A stretch of DNA of 64,000 nucleotides from NCBI GenBank assembly GCA_017522105.1, contig JAFXAA010000024.1:1-64000 (forward strand), in the 5' to 3' direction. Below, piece by piece: positions 1 to 7,112 of this stretch. The DNA is from Bacteroidales bacterium. Its GTDB lineage: Bacteria > Bacteroidota > Bacteroidia > Bacteroidales > P3. The notes beneath the pieces are model-generated. The model made no database searches. It had not been told where the DNA came from and saw only the letters and a program-made list of their open reading frames with translations. The position numbers were made by a program, and so were the translations under genes. Numbering within the stretch: position 1 is the first letter of the stretch; each line of letters opens with the position of its first letter.

Positions 1-99
1 GAGTGCTGCGAAGTACTGCTTGCCGCGGGTGACGCGACCGACGATTTGGCCGATGCGGCCTGACTGTTTGCCGAGGACGGCTCCGAAAGTTTTTGCCAT
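1..99 (-). CDS. N-terminal 33 codons of a gene leaving the window (DUF6266-like start)
   Basis: The minus strand starts with ATG at 99 and stays open to the window edge, beginning MAKTFGAVLGKQSGRIG. The Ala-Lys start followed by a Gly-rich stretch resembles the N-terminus of DUF6266-type proteins common in Bacteroidetes mobile and phage regions. That assignment rests on a short stretch and is tentative. A minus-strand TAnnTTTG box lies 183 bp upstream, so the leader would contain three repeat arrays. Confidence 0.5.
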   Translation of the reverse strand, partial: MAKTFGAVLGKQSGRIGQIVGRVTRGKQYFAAL

Positions 100-100
100 A

Positions 101-192
101 GTTGTTTGGTTTTAGTTGTTGGTTTTAGTTGTTGGTTTTGAAGGGGAGTGAGAAGGAGTGAGAGAGGGAGTGAAGGGGGAGTGAGGGGGACA
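101..192. repeat. two short tandem repeat arrays upstream of the left-edge gene
   Basis: Positions 101-140 hold about three copies of a 14-bp unit containing GTTGTTGGTTTTA. Positions 141-192 hold about five degenerate copies of an 8-10 bp unit around GGGAGTGA. Both lie in what would be the transcribed leader of the minus-strand gene at 1-99. They belong to the wider set of word-like repeats seen across the window. Confidence 0.8.
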
Positions 193-222
193 AATGTTTT
201 GTTGGCGCCAAACTTAACACTA

Positions 223-270
223 TCCACTGACCACTGTCCACTGACCACTGACCACTGACCACTGACCACT
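223..270. repeat. CCACTGA tandem repeat array
   Basis: A 7-bp word CCACTGA/CCACTGT recurs about seven times in a row. The same word family returns at 16925-16974 between genes and at 63664-63699 inside purL. Reading frames through it give SGQWSV-type peptides, which are not genes here. Confidence 0.9.
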
Positions 271-281
271 TGTTTCGAATG

Positions 282-289
282 CAAAGGTA
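282..289 (-). promoter_or_regulatory. Bacteroidetes-type -7 box (TACCTTTG) for the left-edge gene
   Basis: CAAAGGTA on the plus strand reads TACCTTTG on the minus strand, matching TAnnTTTG. No clear -33 TTTG is present at the usual distance, so confidence is moderate. Confidence 0.4.
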
Positions 290-377
290 CGAGGTTTTTT
301 CGGGGGTGGATGACGATTGCGGTGTTTCGGTCGTGATTGGTCGCGATTGTTCCCGATTTGTCGTGGAAGGGGGCTCC

Positions 378-452
378 TCAGGGAGCCCCAAGCCAGTCGC
401 AAATGGCCTTGACTTCGCGGGGTGTGAAGGTTTTTTTGGTGGTTTTTGCCGG
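378..452 (-). pseudogene. fragment of a DUF4248-like C-terminus (copy 1)
   Basis: The minus strand reads KKTFTPREVKAICDWLGAP followed by a stop at 378. The same C-terminal sequence occurs at 1323-1445. The pattern (a Gly/Arg-rich stretch, then TPxxVxxIxxxLGxP) resembles the end of DUF4248-type DNA-binding proteins of Bacteroidetes mobile elements. No credible N-terminal part or start is present upstream, so this is a remnant. The family name is recalled, not searched. Confidence 0.5.
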
Positions 453-501
453 TGGCCGGATGTCCGACAGCGGGGCCTGGCTCTGACAAAGATGAAAATA
501 A

Positions 502-533
502 TTTGCAAGGTTTGCGAAAAGTTTGTATCTTTG
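502..533 (+). promoter_or_regulatory. promoter of the kinase-like gene (TTTG - 20 bp - TATCTTTG)
   Basis: TTTG at 502-505 and TATCTTTG at 526-533 are separated by 20 bp, the standard Bacteroidetes sigma-ABfr arrangement. Transcription should begin near 540. This rules out the upstream TTG at 523 as the translation start of the following gene. Confidence 0.75.
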
Positions 534-555
534 CAATTCGGAATTATACAAAGAA

Positions 556-1200
556 ATGAACCATGACATTCATCAACAAGTTTCACAAAGAGGTGACGGA
601 GCGCAAGATGCGGAAAATCGCCGCATCGCGGAAATCGCCGATGAGCTCAACCGACTTTGCCGAGTACATGAAGCGGAATCTGGCTCTGGCGAAGCAGATG
701 TAAAGCACCGTGAGTTGGAGCAGCGGGCTGCCGAACAGATGGCCAAAGCCCGAGGTTTCTGGTTTCCGATGATGGATGTTGTGAGGCTCGGTGTTCCAGG
801 TCCGAGCGGTCATGAGAACGACACTTACGTTGCCGAGACGGGGATTTACAAGGTGAACAACCTTCTCAACAATAAGGGGAGCATTGTGTCGCTGCTCAGA
901 AAGATATTGCTACACAACATCATTTTCCCTGATACGGCGTATTCTTTCTATGGCTTTGCGGGTTTCGACGGACGTTTGGTGCAGCCTATTCTTTTCCAAC
1001 CGAGGGTTGCCGACGCCCGACCGGCAAGGCAGGTGATGATCGACACCTATATGGCGGCGTTGGGGTTCGAGAAGGGTGCTGACGAGGGCCGTTATACCAA
1101 CGGGGAGTACGAGGTGTGGGATCTCCTTCCTCGCAATGTGTTGGTTGACGACGACGGGGATCTTTTTGTCGTCGACGCTGAGATAAGGCTTTTGCAATAA
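556..1200 (+). CDS. kinase-like protein of the polyvalent-protein type
   Basis: The C-terminal half (about residues 75-214) carries the conserved features: a GVPGPSGHENDTY block, YKVNNLLN, FPDTAYSFYGF, and then WDLLPRNVLVDDDGDLFVVDAEI. The D-x4-N followed by VDAE resembles the catalytic loop and metal-binding Asp of protein kinases. The block as a whole matches the small kinase domain found in polyvalent proteins of Bacteroidetes mobile elements. The first 60 residues are not obviously conserved and overlap a separate 46-aa frame, so translation may really start later (TTG 715 or ATG 739). ATG 556 is the first start after the predicted transcription start. The gene stands alone between two copies of the same DUF4248-like fragment, as if it were cargo. 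Substrate is unknown. Confidence 0.7.
   Translation: MNHDIHQQVSQRGDGAQDAENRRIAEIADELNRLCRVHEAESGSGEADVKHRELEQRAAEQMAKARGFWFPMMDVVRLGVPGPSGHENDTYVAETGIYKVNNLLNNKGSIVSLLRKILLHNIIFPDTAYSFYGFAGFDGRLVQPILFQPRVADARPARQVMIDTYMAALGFEKGADEGRYTNGEYEVWDLLPRNVLVDDDGDLFVVDAEIRLLQ
563..703 (+). CDS. possible 46-aa basic peptide overlapping the kinase-like gene
   Basis: An ATG at 563 opens a frame ending at TAA 701-703 with a Lys/Arg-rich product beginning MTFINKFHKEVTERKMRKIA. It lies 20-odd bases after the predicted transcription start and reads more like a real protein than the overlapping kinase frame does. It could be a genuine small gene or the original N-terminal part of the kinase gene separated by a frameshift. 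Not recognised. Confidence 0.4.
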   Translation: MTFINKFHKEVTERKMRKIAASRKSPMSSTDFAEYMKRNLALAKQM

Positions 1201-1322
1201 TTGGCTGGCTTGCATGTCTCTTGTTGGGGGGCGAGGCGCTGTCGATGTAAGGCACCGTTCCGTCACCTGGGAGATGTATGCATGGTGCATCATATCCCAG
1301 GTGGCGATGTGTGTCTGGTTTT

Positions 1323-1445
1323 TTACGGGGCCCCGATCCAGTCGAAGATGGCTTGCACTTCGCGGGGGGTGAAGGTTTTTCGGCGGTTGTAGTAGCCCAT
1401 CTCCTGCAGTTCGTCCCACAGCATGTCGTTGCGGCCATTAACCAT
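1323..1445 (-). pseudogene. truncated DUF4248-like gene (copy 2)
   Basis: The minus-strand frame reads NDMLWDELQEMGYYNRRKTF, continues as TPREVQAIFDWIGAP and stops at 1323. This is a better-preserved version of the fragment at 378-452. The frame has lost its N-terminal half exactly where the ACCATGA repeat array begins (1439 onward). An ATG inside that repeat (1445) gives a 40-aa open frame, but the missing half makes it a remnant. The two copies lie on the same strand on either side of the kinase-like gene. Confidence 0.55.
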
Positions 1446-1506
1446 GAACCATGAACCCTTAACCCCACCTAAACGGCTAGTAAACGGCTCCTAGACGGCT
1501 GGTAGA
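1439..1506. repeat. ACCATGA and AACGGCT short repeats
   Basis: The sequence contains ACCATGAACCATGAACCC followed by three degenerate copies of TAAACGGCTAG/CTAGACGGCTGG. It sits exactly at the broken ends of two remnants (1323-1445 and 1508-1803), so the repeats mark the junctions. Confidence 0.75.
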
Positions 1507-1507
1507 C

Positions 1508-1803
1508 CTACCATTCCCGAAGCCTTCCCCCTGCGCCAGCCTCGACGAGGAGTGACAATTGGCCCTTGTTACCCCCACTTTCGGCCACGAGGTTGGCCAT
1601 TTGGCCGCAAGTTTCCTTCCAGCTGAGGTCGGAATACTGAAATTCAGAACCGCTCATGTGAGCGCCAAGAGGGGGGGGAGCATCGGAACGAGGGGTTCGT
1701 GCATGTCTTTCGAGGCCTGTGAGAGGAGAATTTTGATACATTCTGTCCCTTTTCCGAGGGGTGGCATGGCGGGTGCCTTGGGTTTGGTGATGTCGTATTT
1801 CAT
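1508..1803 (-). pseudogene. frameshifted, truncated mobile-element protein (DUF3987/primase-like N-terminus)
   Basis: From ATG 1803 the first frame reads MKYDITKPKAPAMPPLGKG and runs to a premature TGA at 1654-1656. A second frame picks up without a gap through PPLGAHMSGSEFQYSDLSWK and continues with the residues CGQMANLVAESGGNKGQLS, ending at 1508. The switch is at a run of eight G/C pairs (1671-1678). One added base would restore a single frame. The joined sequence resembles the start of a DUF3987/primase-type protein carried by Bacteroides mobile elements, which is normally several hundred residues long. Here only about 95 codons survive before the AACGGCT repeats. The frameshift is seen; the family name is recalled. 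Confidence 0.55.
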
Positions 1804-1842
1804 TGTCTGTTTGCCTTTTAGGTGAATCTGTCGTTCTTGAAA

Positions 1843-2012
1843 TCTTACAATTACAGTTCTTACAGTTTATTTTTGAGGGGTATCATTTTTCTATTTAACC
1901 CCTTTTCTTATTTATATATATCTAATTATTAATTATTTATAAGTATTATAAAGAGGGGTTTTTGAAATTAGGGGGTACCTTTTTTTTAATTGTAAGAACT
2001 GTAATTGTAAGA
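1843..2012. repeat. 22-bp perfect inverted repeat around an AT-rich core
   Basis: TCTTACAATTACAGTTCTTACA (left arm, 1843-1864) is the exact reverse complement of 1991-2012. Each arm also holds an internal direct repeat of AATTGTAAG-type words. The 126 bp between them are very A/T-rich, with further short inverted words (ACCCC/GGGGT). It lies immediately upstream of the broken replication-type gene at 1803. An iteron-type origin or regulator site of the former element is the simplest reading. Nothing protein-coding is visible. Confidence 0.7.
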
Positions 2013-2034
2013 AATTGTTAGTTTACGTCGTTGT

Positions 2035-2230
2035 TGACTTCTTCTCTATGAGGCCTTTGCGACCTTTTCTCTTGAGAATTGTGCGTGCGGTCCATTTTCT
2101 GTGCGATGCTCAGCGCCTGGTGCACGAGGCGGTCTGGCAGCAAGTCGAGCTAATCCTCGGGGATGGTGAATACGAAGTGGTAGCGGTGGTCGCGGCCGAG
2201 GGTGAGGGAGCTGTTGTCCTCGCTGAAGAT
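2035..2230 (-). pseudogene. unrecognised coding remnant with an internal stop
   Basis: One minus-strand frame reads IFSEDNSSLTLGRDHRYHFV then FTIPED, a TAG at 2150-2152, then LDLLPDRLVHQALSIAQKMD and a basic tail. The composition is protein-like and would be continuous without the stop. It has no visible start and is cut at about 2230 where the opposite-strand fic fragment begins. I do not recognise the family. Confidence 0.35.
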
Positions 2231-2637
2231 GGGTGTGTTGCCCGTCAAGGTGCTCAAAGAAGACAAGGCCGAGTATATACAGGCGTTGGTCGACACCCGC
2301 GAGCGAGAGGATATCAGCCTCTTCTACAAATGCATGACTGAGTTACATTGTCGGCATCTGCAAGCCGATATCGACCAATATGAACGGTCGACGGACGAGG
2401 AAGTGGTTGATAAATCGGTTTTGAAGCAGAAAATGGTCGATAAAGCCCGCTTTGGCCGAGAAACTGGCCGATATTATAGTTTTTGTGGGCGATAAAGGCC
2501 ACATCACGACGGAAGTTGTCGTCAATCATTTTGGTTTCACTCCCACTACAGCCAAGCGCTACCTTCGCCAGCTTACCGAGTTTGGCTATCTGGAGGCACA
2601 AGGTGGCAACAGGAACCGGTCGTATCGGAAAAGATAG
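2226..2637 (+). pseudogene. 3' fragment of a Fic-family gene, frameshifted
   Basis: The plus strand reads GVLPVKVLKEDKAEYIQALV then DTREREDISLFYKCMTELHC, the typical region after the Fic catalytic core. A second frame from about 2440 then reads ALAEKLADIIVFVGDKGHIT and ends in a winged-helix tail GYLEAQGGNRNRSYRKR. The two frames are one base out of register somewhere in 2400-2445. The HPFxxGNGRxxR AMPylation motif is missing because the 5' half is gone, so the gene is inactive. Confidence 0.75.
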
Positions 2638-2874
2638 AGTCATTCAAGTGATGACAAACAACTAAACGACAGGCGACAACTGAATATAGAAACACTCCCT
2701 TCGAGTAATTCGCCCATAATTTACCTGCGTATCTTAGCTTAATTCGAATAATTCGCCGTTCTCTTCCAATTATCAATTTAGACGTCGTCGTGCTCGATGC
2801 CGCGCTGTGTGGCTGAAGAAAAAAATATCGGAAAAGTTATCCACAGGGCCTTCGCGCGGGCGAGAACATTTTTT
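2638..2874. other. non-coding stretch before the defence operon
   Basis: No coding frame is supported in these 237 bases or in the following leader to 3028. TAATTCG occurs at about 2707 and 2750, and TTATCCACA at about 2836 matches a DnaA-box-like 9-mer once only. Nothing else stands out. A 73-codon frame at 2807-3028 crosses the predicted promoter and is rejected. Confidence 0.5.
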
Positions 2875-2906
2875 TTTGGTCAATCCGGAAAAAGTTCGTA
2901 TTTTTG
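2875..2906 (+). promoter_or_regulatory. promoter of the DUF4007-led operon
   Basis: TTTG at 2875-2878 and TATTTTTG at 2899-2906 are 20 bp apart. The leader to ATG 3029 is about 115 nt and starts with a short inverted pair CTTAC...GTAAG around 2912-2931. No other promoter is evident before 13.8 kb, so all seven genes downstream are probably one transcript. Confidence 0.75.
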
Positions 2907-3028
2907 CAATCGCTTACGCGTGTGATGTAAGCCAGCAAGAAAAGCATTGCTATTTTGAAGCACACGAGTCTCATGCCTTTCTTATTGTTGAACAATCACC
3001 CGTTGGAGGCTTACGGGAACTGAAATGA

Positions 3029-3898
3029 ATGACAGACACGCAAGTGACAAAATATTGCTTCTCGGGACATGAGTCGTTCCCCTGCAAGACCCTCTGGCTG
3101 AAGAAGGGATACGATTTCGTCAGCGCAGGACTCGATTTCAATGCCCCCGATGCTGTGGTGCACCTTGGAGTGGGTAAGAATATGGTGGCTTCTATCCGCT
3201 ATTGGATGCGGGCCTTTGGTATATTAGATAGTTCCGAACTGACATCATTAGCTCATTACATCTTCGATGATACCTCCGGCTGCGATCGTTATCTGGAAGA
3301 CATAGCCTCTCTGCAACTACTTCACTTCGTACTAGTAAACAACGGAGAAGCGTCCATCTATCGGATGCTCTTCTGCGGTCTTCAACGTGAACGCAACACT
3401 TTCGACCGTGAACAGGTGCTAAACTATGTGTCGCTTAAGATGGCGGAAGCCGGCAAACAGAAACTCTTCAACGCAAACACCGTGAAGAAGGATATTGCTG
3501 TCTTGTTGCAGAATTATTGCCTTCCCCGCAAGCCGCAGGGCAACGAAGACTTCTCATCGCTAATGATTGACCTTGACTTTATCCGTCAGAACAGCGAGGA
3601 CGGCAACTACTATTTCAACACCGAGGGGAAGCGTCCAATCATTTCGGACGTTTTCCTTTGCGCACTCCTTATGCTGCGAACCGAAACAGGCGACAGTAGC
3701 ATCCCCTTCGATACCATCCAAAGCCGTATCGGTCTCACCTATTGTATGACAGACAGCGAAACCACCAGTATGCTACGTGGTCTTTCGACCGACTATCCCG
3801 ACCTACTCTCCTACAATGATGTGGCTGGTGTACGGCAAATACAGCTTGTCGGGGATATTGATTATTACAAAGTGTTAGACAATTACTATGGCAAATAA
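3029..3898 (+). CDS. DUF4007 family protein, first gene of the candidate phosphorothioation-type operon
   Basis: The 289-aa product opens with YCFSGHESFPCKTLWLKKGY at about residues 9-28 and then VVHLGVGKNMVASIRYWMRA at about 45-64. These are the hallmark blocks of DUF4007. In known genomes this family sits beside PAPS-reductase-family (DndC-like) genes and phosphorothioate-type restriction genes. Its biochemical role is not established. A helical, DNA-binding or adaptor role is only a guess. The stop overlaps the start of the ATPase gene by 11 bp, so the two are translationally coupled. Codon use is more A/T-rich than the backbone genes. Confidence 0.85.
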   Translation: MTDTQVTKYCFSGHESFPCKTLWLKKGYDFVSAGLDFNAPDAVVHLGVGKNMVASIRYWMRAFGILDSSELTSLAHYIFDDTSGCDRYLEDIASLQLLHFVLVNNGEASIYRMLFCGLQRERNTFDREQVLNYVSLKMAEAGKQKLFNANTVKKDIAVLLQNYCLPRKPQGNEDFSSLMIDLDFIRQNSEDGNYYFNTEGKRPIISDVFLCALLMLRTETGDSSIPFDTIQSRIGLTYCMTDSETTSMLRGLSTDYPDLLSYNDVAGVRQIQLVGDIDYYKVLDNYYGK

Positions 3899-6800
3899 AA
3901 TATCCCTCTCCGCTAATCTTGAGAACGGATTCTCCGATAGTTCAAGTTATATTGCCACTCCTAATGTGCGGCAAAGTATCCGTACTATCATTGACGACTT
4001 TCATGCAGGCATTCATTCCTTTACCTTAGTTGGCTCATATGGTACAGGAAAATCCAGCTTCCTTCTTGCTGTTGAATCTGACCTAAAGGGACATAACAAG
4101 AAACCTCTTTTGTTCAACTCGTCGACTCTCTCGTCAGCTGATAGATACAACATCGTTAATATAGTAGGTGACTATGAGGAGTTGTCCGTATTGCTCAAAA
4201 GAGCACTTTGTGTGGAGGGGAGCCGTATTAGCGCTGTGGATGAAGTGAAACACCATTATAGCGTCTGTCAGAAAAAGGGAGAGTTCCTGGTTCTTGTGAT
4301 AGATGAATTTGGTAAAGTACTGGAACATGCGGCAAAACACAACCCAGAGAAAGAGCTATATCTCTTGCAAAAGATAGCTGAATTTGCAAATGGTGCAGAT
4401 AGACAGATGCTTTTCATTACTACATTGCATCAAAACTTTGGCGCATATGCAAAGAGTCTTTCACAAGAGCAACTGAATGAATGGACGAAAGTGAAAGGCC
4501 GTTTTAAGGAGATACCCTTTGTGGAACCCATAGAACAGATCTTGCAACTTGCAGCACAGAAATATACTATACAACACAACAAACCCACAAAGGCTATCAA
4601 AAAGCTCTGGAAGTTGGCTCGAGAAACACAAATGGTTTCTCCAGAGTTTACTCTCCAGTCAGCAGAGCAAATCTATCCTCTTGACCCATTTTCAGCATTT
4701 GTTGTTACCTCTGCCATTCGTAAGTATGGACAGAATGAGCGCTCTCTATTCACGTTTTTGGCATCTAAAGGGAATGGGTCGGTTTCCGACTTCTCGCCCA
4801 AAGAAAACCTCACATACAATCTCGTTGACGTATACGACTACATAGTGTACAATTTCCAGTCATACATTCGAGATACGAACGTTGATATTATGAACTGGAA
4901 TGCTATGCAAGTGGCCATTGAGAGAGTTGAGGGACAAGTCTGGGAAGACCACAAGCAAATGATAGCTGCCATAGGACTTACAAAAGCCATTGGATTGCTC
5001 AATCTGTTTGGAATTGCTGGGTTTAAGTTGGATGAAAAACAGTTCTCGGAATATGCACAATCAGCAATGATGATGCCTGGTGCAGATGAGATAATCCGCA
5101 AACTTAAAGAAATGAAGATTGTTCGATATGCAACTTACCGTGAACGCCTGATGTTATTCGAGGGAACAGATGTAGATATTGAAGCAGAAATTCGCGAGGC
5201 TTCGCTTGTTGTTCCTCGTCCGGTGGCGTTTGTTGATGAGTTGAATGTTTTCTTCAATAAACGTATATCGCCCGTAAAAGCGCATTTCTATCAAAAAGGC
5301 ACTCCGAGATTTTTCGACTATCTTGTGCTTGATGCTCCAACGAACATCTCACCATCTGGAGATACTGACGGGTATATTGAACTGATATTTTCCACCCCAA
5401 AAGATATTCTGGAAGAAGTAAAGAAAGCAAGTACAGATTCAGACAACGCCCTGATATTTGCCGTTTTTCTTAACACTAACAATATCGTTGACCACCTCCA
5501 TAACATCAAAAAATACTCGTATCTTCTCGACCGAGTACTAGACAAGAACGATCGTGTGGCTGTCTCGGAGATAAAGAAAATGAAGGAGTACGAAGAAAGC
5601 TTATTGAACAAGGCTATCAGCGACAATCTCTTTTCCTATCGCGACCGTGTTGTATGGGTATTCAATGGGAAGGAGCAACGGGTTGAATCTCATCGCGACT
5701 TCAATAGGTTGCTTTCTACAGTTTGCGACAAAGTCTATTCTCTCACGCCCGTATTAAGCAATGAATTGTGTAACAAACACAAACTGAGTGGTACCATTTC
5801 TGCCGCTCGAAAGAATTATCTTGTACAACTCGTAGAACACAATCAGGAAACTGATATGGGATTCCCAGAGGATAAATTTCCTCCAGAGAAGACCATCTAT
5901 TATTCTCTGTTGAAGAATACTGGTTTGCATCTCAATGGGGAATTCACAGACAAACCTTCGAACGATGGTTTTATGCCAATATGGCAGGCTTGTGAAGATT
6001 TTCTCAGCACCACAGTCAACAAACCGCGCAAGGTTTCGGAGTTAATAAAGCTGCTCTCCAATCGCCCATATAAAGTAAAGCAGGGATTGCTCGATTTCTG
6101 GATTCCAACCTATCTATTCATGAGACGACAGGAATTTGCTCTCTATGATAGTAATACCGGAGCTTTCATTCCGAATGTGAATATGGAATTCTTTGAGTTG
6201 TTGCAGAAACATCCTTCAGATTTTGAAGTTAAGAAATTCGCTGTTGATGGAGTGAAACTTGGTTTCTTCAATCAATATCGTCGGTTTGTGAACCTTGGGG
6301 ACGAATTTGCCATTACCAATACAAGTTTCATTGAAACCATCAAGCCATTCCTGGCATTCTATGCGAGATTGAATGATTACACAAAACATACTCGCAAACT
6401 TGACCACGAGTCAACTCTTCGATTCCGCGAAGTTCTTTCAAAAGCTAAAGATCCGGAGAAAGCGTTCTTTGAGGATTTGCCGGAAGCACTCGGCTTTGAT
6501 AAAAATCAATTGAAGCAAGAAGAATTCATCAACCAGTATGGTGATATTGTCCAAAGAGCCATCCGTGAATTACGCACATGCTACACGCAGCTAATAGATC
6601 GTATTGAGCAGTGTGTTGTTGAAGGGTTAGGACTTGATTCATATGATTACAACGAGTATATCCTCGAAATACGCAAAAGACTTGCAAATATTAAAACCCA
6701 TTTGCTGACAGACAAACAGCGTGAATTCTACCAGCACGCCACCACAGAATATGACAATCGTATTCAATGGTATCAGTCAATATGCTATACAATATTGGAG

Positions 6801-7112
6801 CAGAGGCTTGATACAATGCGGGATGAGCAAGAGGAGAAACTGACAGAAGACCTAGTGTATATGTTCCGTGAGTGCGAGAAGTATGCAGATATTTCAAAAG
6901 TGCTCAGTGAGAACGACAAGAGTGATGCCTATTCCATTGATATGGTGACAAACCGAGGGACGAATGTTAGAACAATGACATACAAATTGCCGGAAAAGGA
7001 TAAGGCAGCATCTGCAAAGTTGGAGAAAGAAATAGGAAAGTTGCTTAAGGGAGACGACAATATGGTCGTATGCACTCTTCTGTCGATACTCAACAAAAAA
7101 CTGACGAAATGA
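3888..7112 (+). CDS. large P-loop ATPase of the candidate defence operon
   Basis: This 1074-aa protein has a Walker A motif GSYGTGKSSF at residues 48-57 and a Walker B-like segment LVLVIDEFGKVLEH at about 134-147. A conserved LFITTLHQNFGAYA follows at about 175. The rest (about 250-1074) is a long, mostly helical region without a motif I recognise. It resembles the big ATP-binding partners found with DUF4007, comparable in size to BrxC- or DptH-class ATPases but without a HerA signature. The likely role is ATP-driven sensing or complex assembly in phage restriction. It overlaps DUF4007 by 11 bp upstream and the DndC-like gene by an ATGA (7109-7112) downstream. No frameshift is seen. Confidence 0.8.
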   Translation: MANKISLSANLENGFSDSSSYIATPNVRQSIRTIIDDFHAGIHSFTLVGSYGTGKSSFLLAVESDLKGHNKKPLLFNSSTLSSADRYNIVNIVGDYEELSVLLKRALCVEGSRISAVDEVKHHYSVCQKKGEFLVLVIDEFGKVLEHAAKHNPEKELYLLQKIAEFANGADRQMLFITTLHQNFGAYAKSLSQEQLNEWTKVKGRFKEIPFVEPIEQILQLAAQKYTIQHNKPTKAIKKLWKLARETQMVSPEFTLQSAEQIYPLDPFSAFVVTSAIRKYGQNERSLFTFLASKGNGSVSDFSPKENLTYNLVDVYDYIVYNFQSYIRDTNVDIMNWNAMQVAIERVEGQVWEDHKQMIAAIGLTKAIGLLNLFGIAGFKLDEKQFSEYAQSAMMMPGADEIIRKLKEMKIVRYATYRERLMLFEGTDVDIEAEIREASLVVPRPVAFVDELNVFFNKRISPVKAHFYQKGTPRFFDYLVLDAPTNISPSGDTDGYIELIFSTPKDILEEVKKASTDSDNALIFAVFLNTNNIVDHLHNIKKYSYLLDRVLDKNDRVAVSEIKKMKEYEESLLNKAISDNLFSYRDRVVWVFNGKEQRVESHRDFNRLLSTVCDKVYSLTPVLSNELCNKHKLSGTISAARKNYLVQLVEHNQETDMGFPEDKFPPEKTIYYSLLKNTGLHLNGEFTDKPSNDGFMPIWQACEDFLSTTVNKPRKVSELIKLLSNRPYKVKQGLLDFWIPTYLFMRRQEFALYDSNTGAFIPNVNMEFFELLQKHPSDFEVKKFAVDGVKLGFFNQYRRFVNLGDEFAITNTSFIETIKPFLAFYARLNDYTKHTRKLDHESTLRFREVLSKAKDPEKAFFEDLPEALGFDKNQLKQEEFINQYGDIVQRAIRELRTCYTQLIDRIEQCVVEGLGLDSYDYNEYILEIRKRLANIKTHLLTDKQREFYQHATTEYDNRIQWYQSICYTILEQRLDTMRDEQEEKLTEDLVYMFRECEKYADISKVLSENDKSDAYSIDMVTNRGTNVRTMTYKLPEKDKAASAKLEKEIGKLLKGDDNMVVCTLLSILNKKLTK

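Noticed and set aside
223-270. CRISPR array
   Set aside because: Units are 7-10 bp and contiguous with no spacers; no cas gene is present. The same holds for 16925-16974 and 59908-59955.
101-586. Ser/Gln-rich proteins encoded by the repeats at the left edge (SGQWSV frames)
   Set aside because: These frames exist only because the repeat has no stop in them; they have no start context.
2836-2844. chromosomal origin of replication at a DnaA-box-like 9-mer
   Set aside because: Only one copy of TTATCCACA, with no cluster, no dnaA or other origin-linked gene nearby.
2807-3028. 73-codon frame before the DUF4007 gene
   Set aside because: It runs across the predicted -33/-7 boxes and has no protein-like features.
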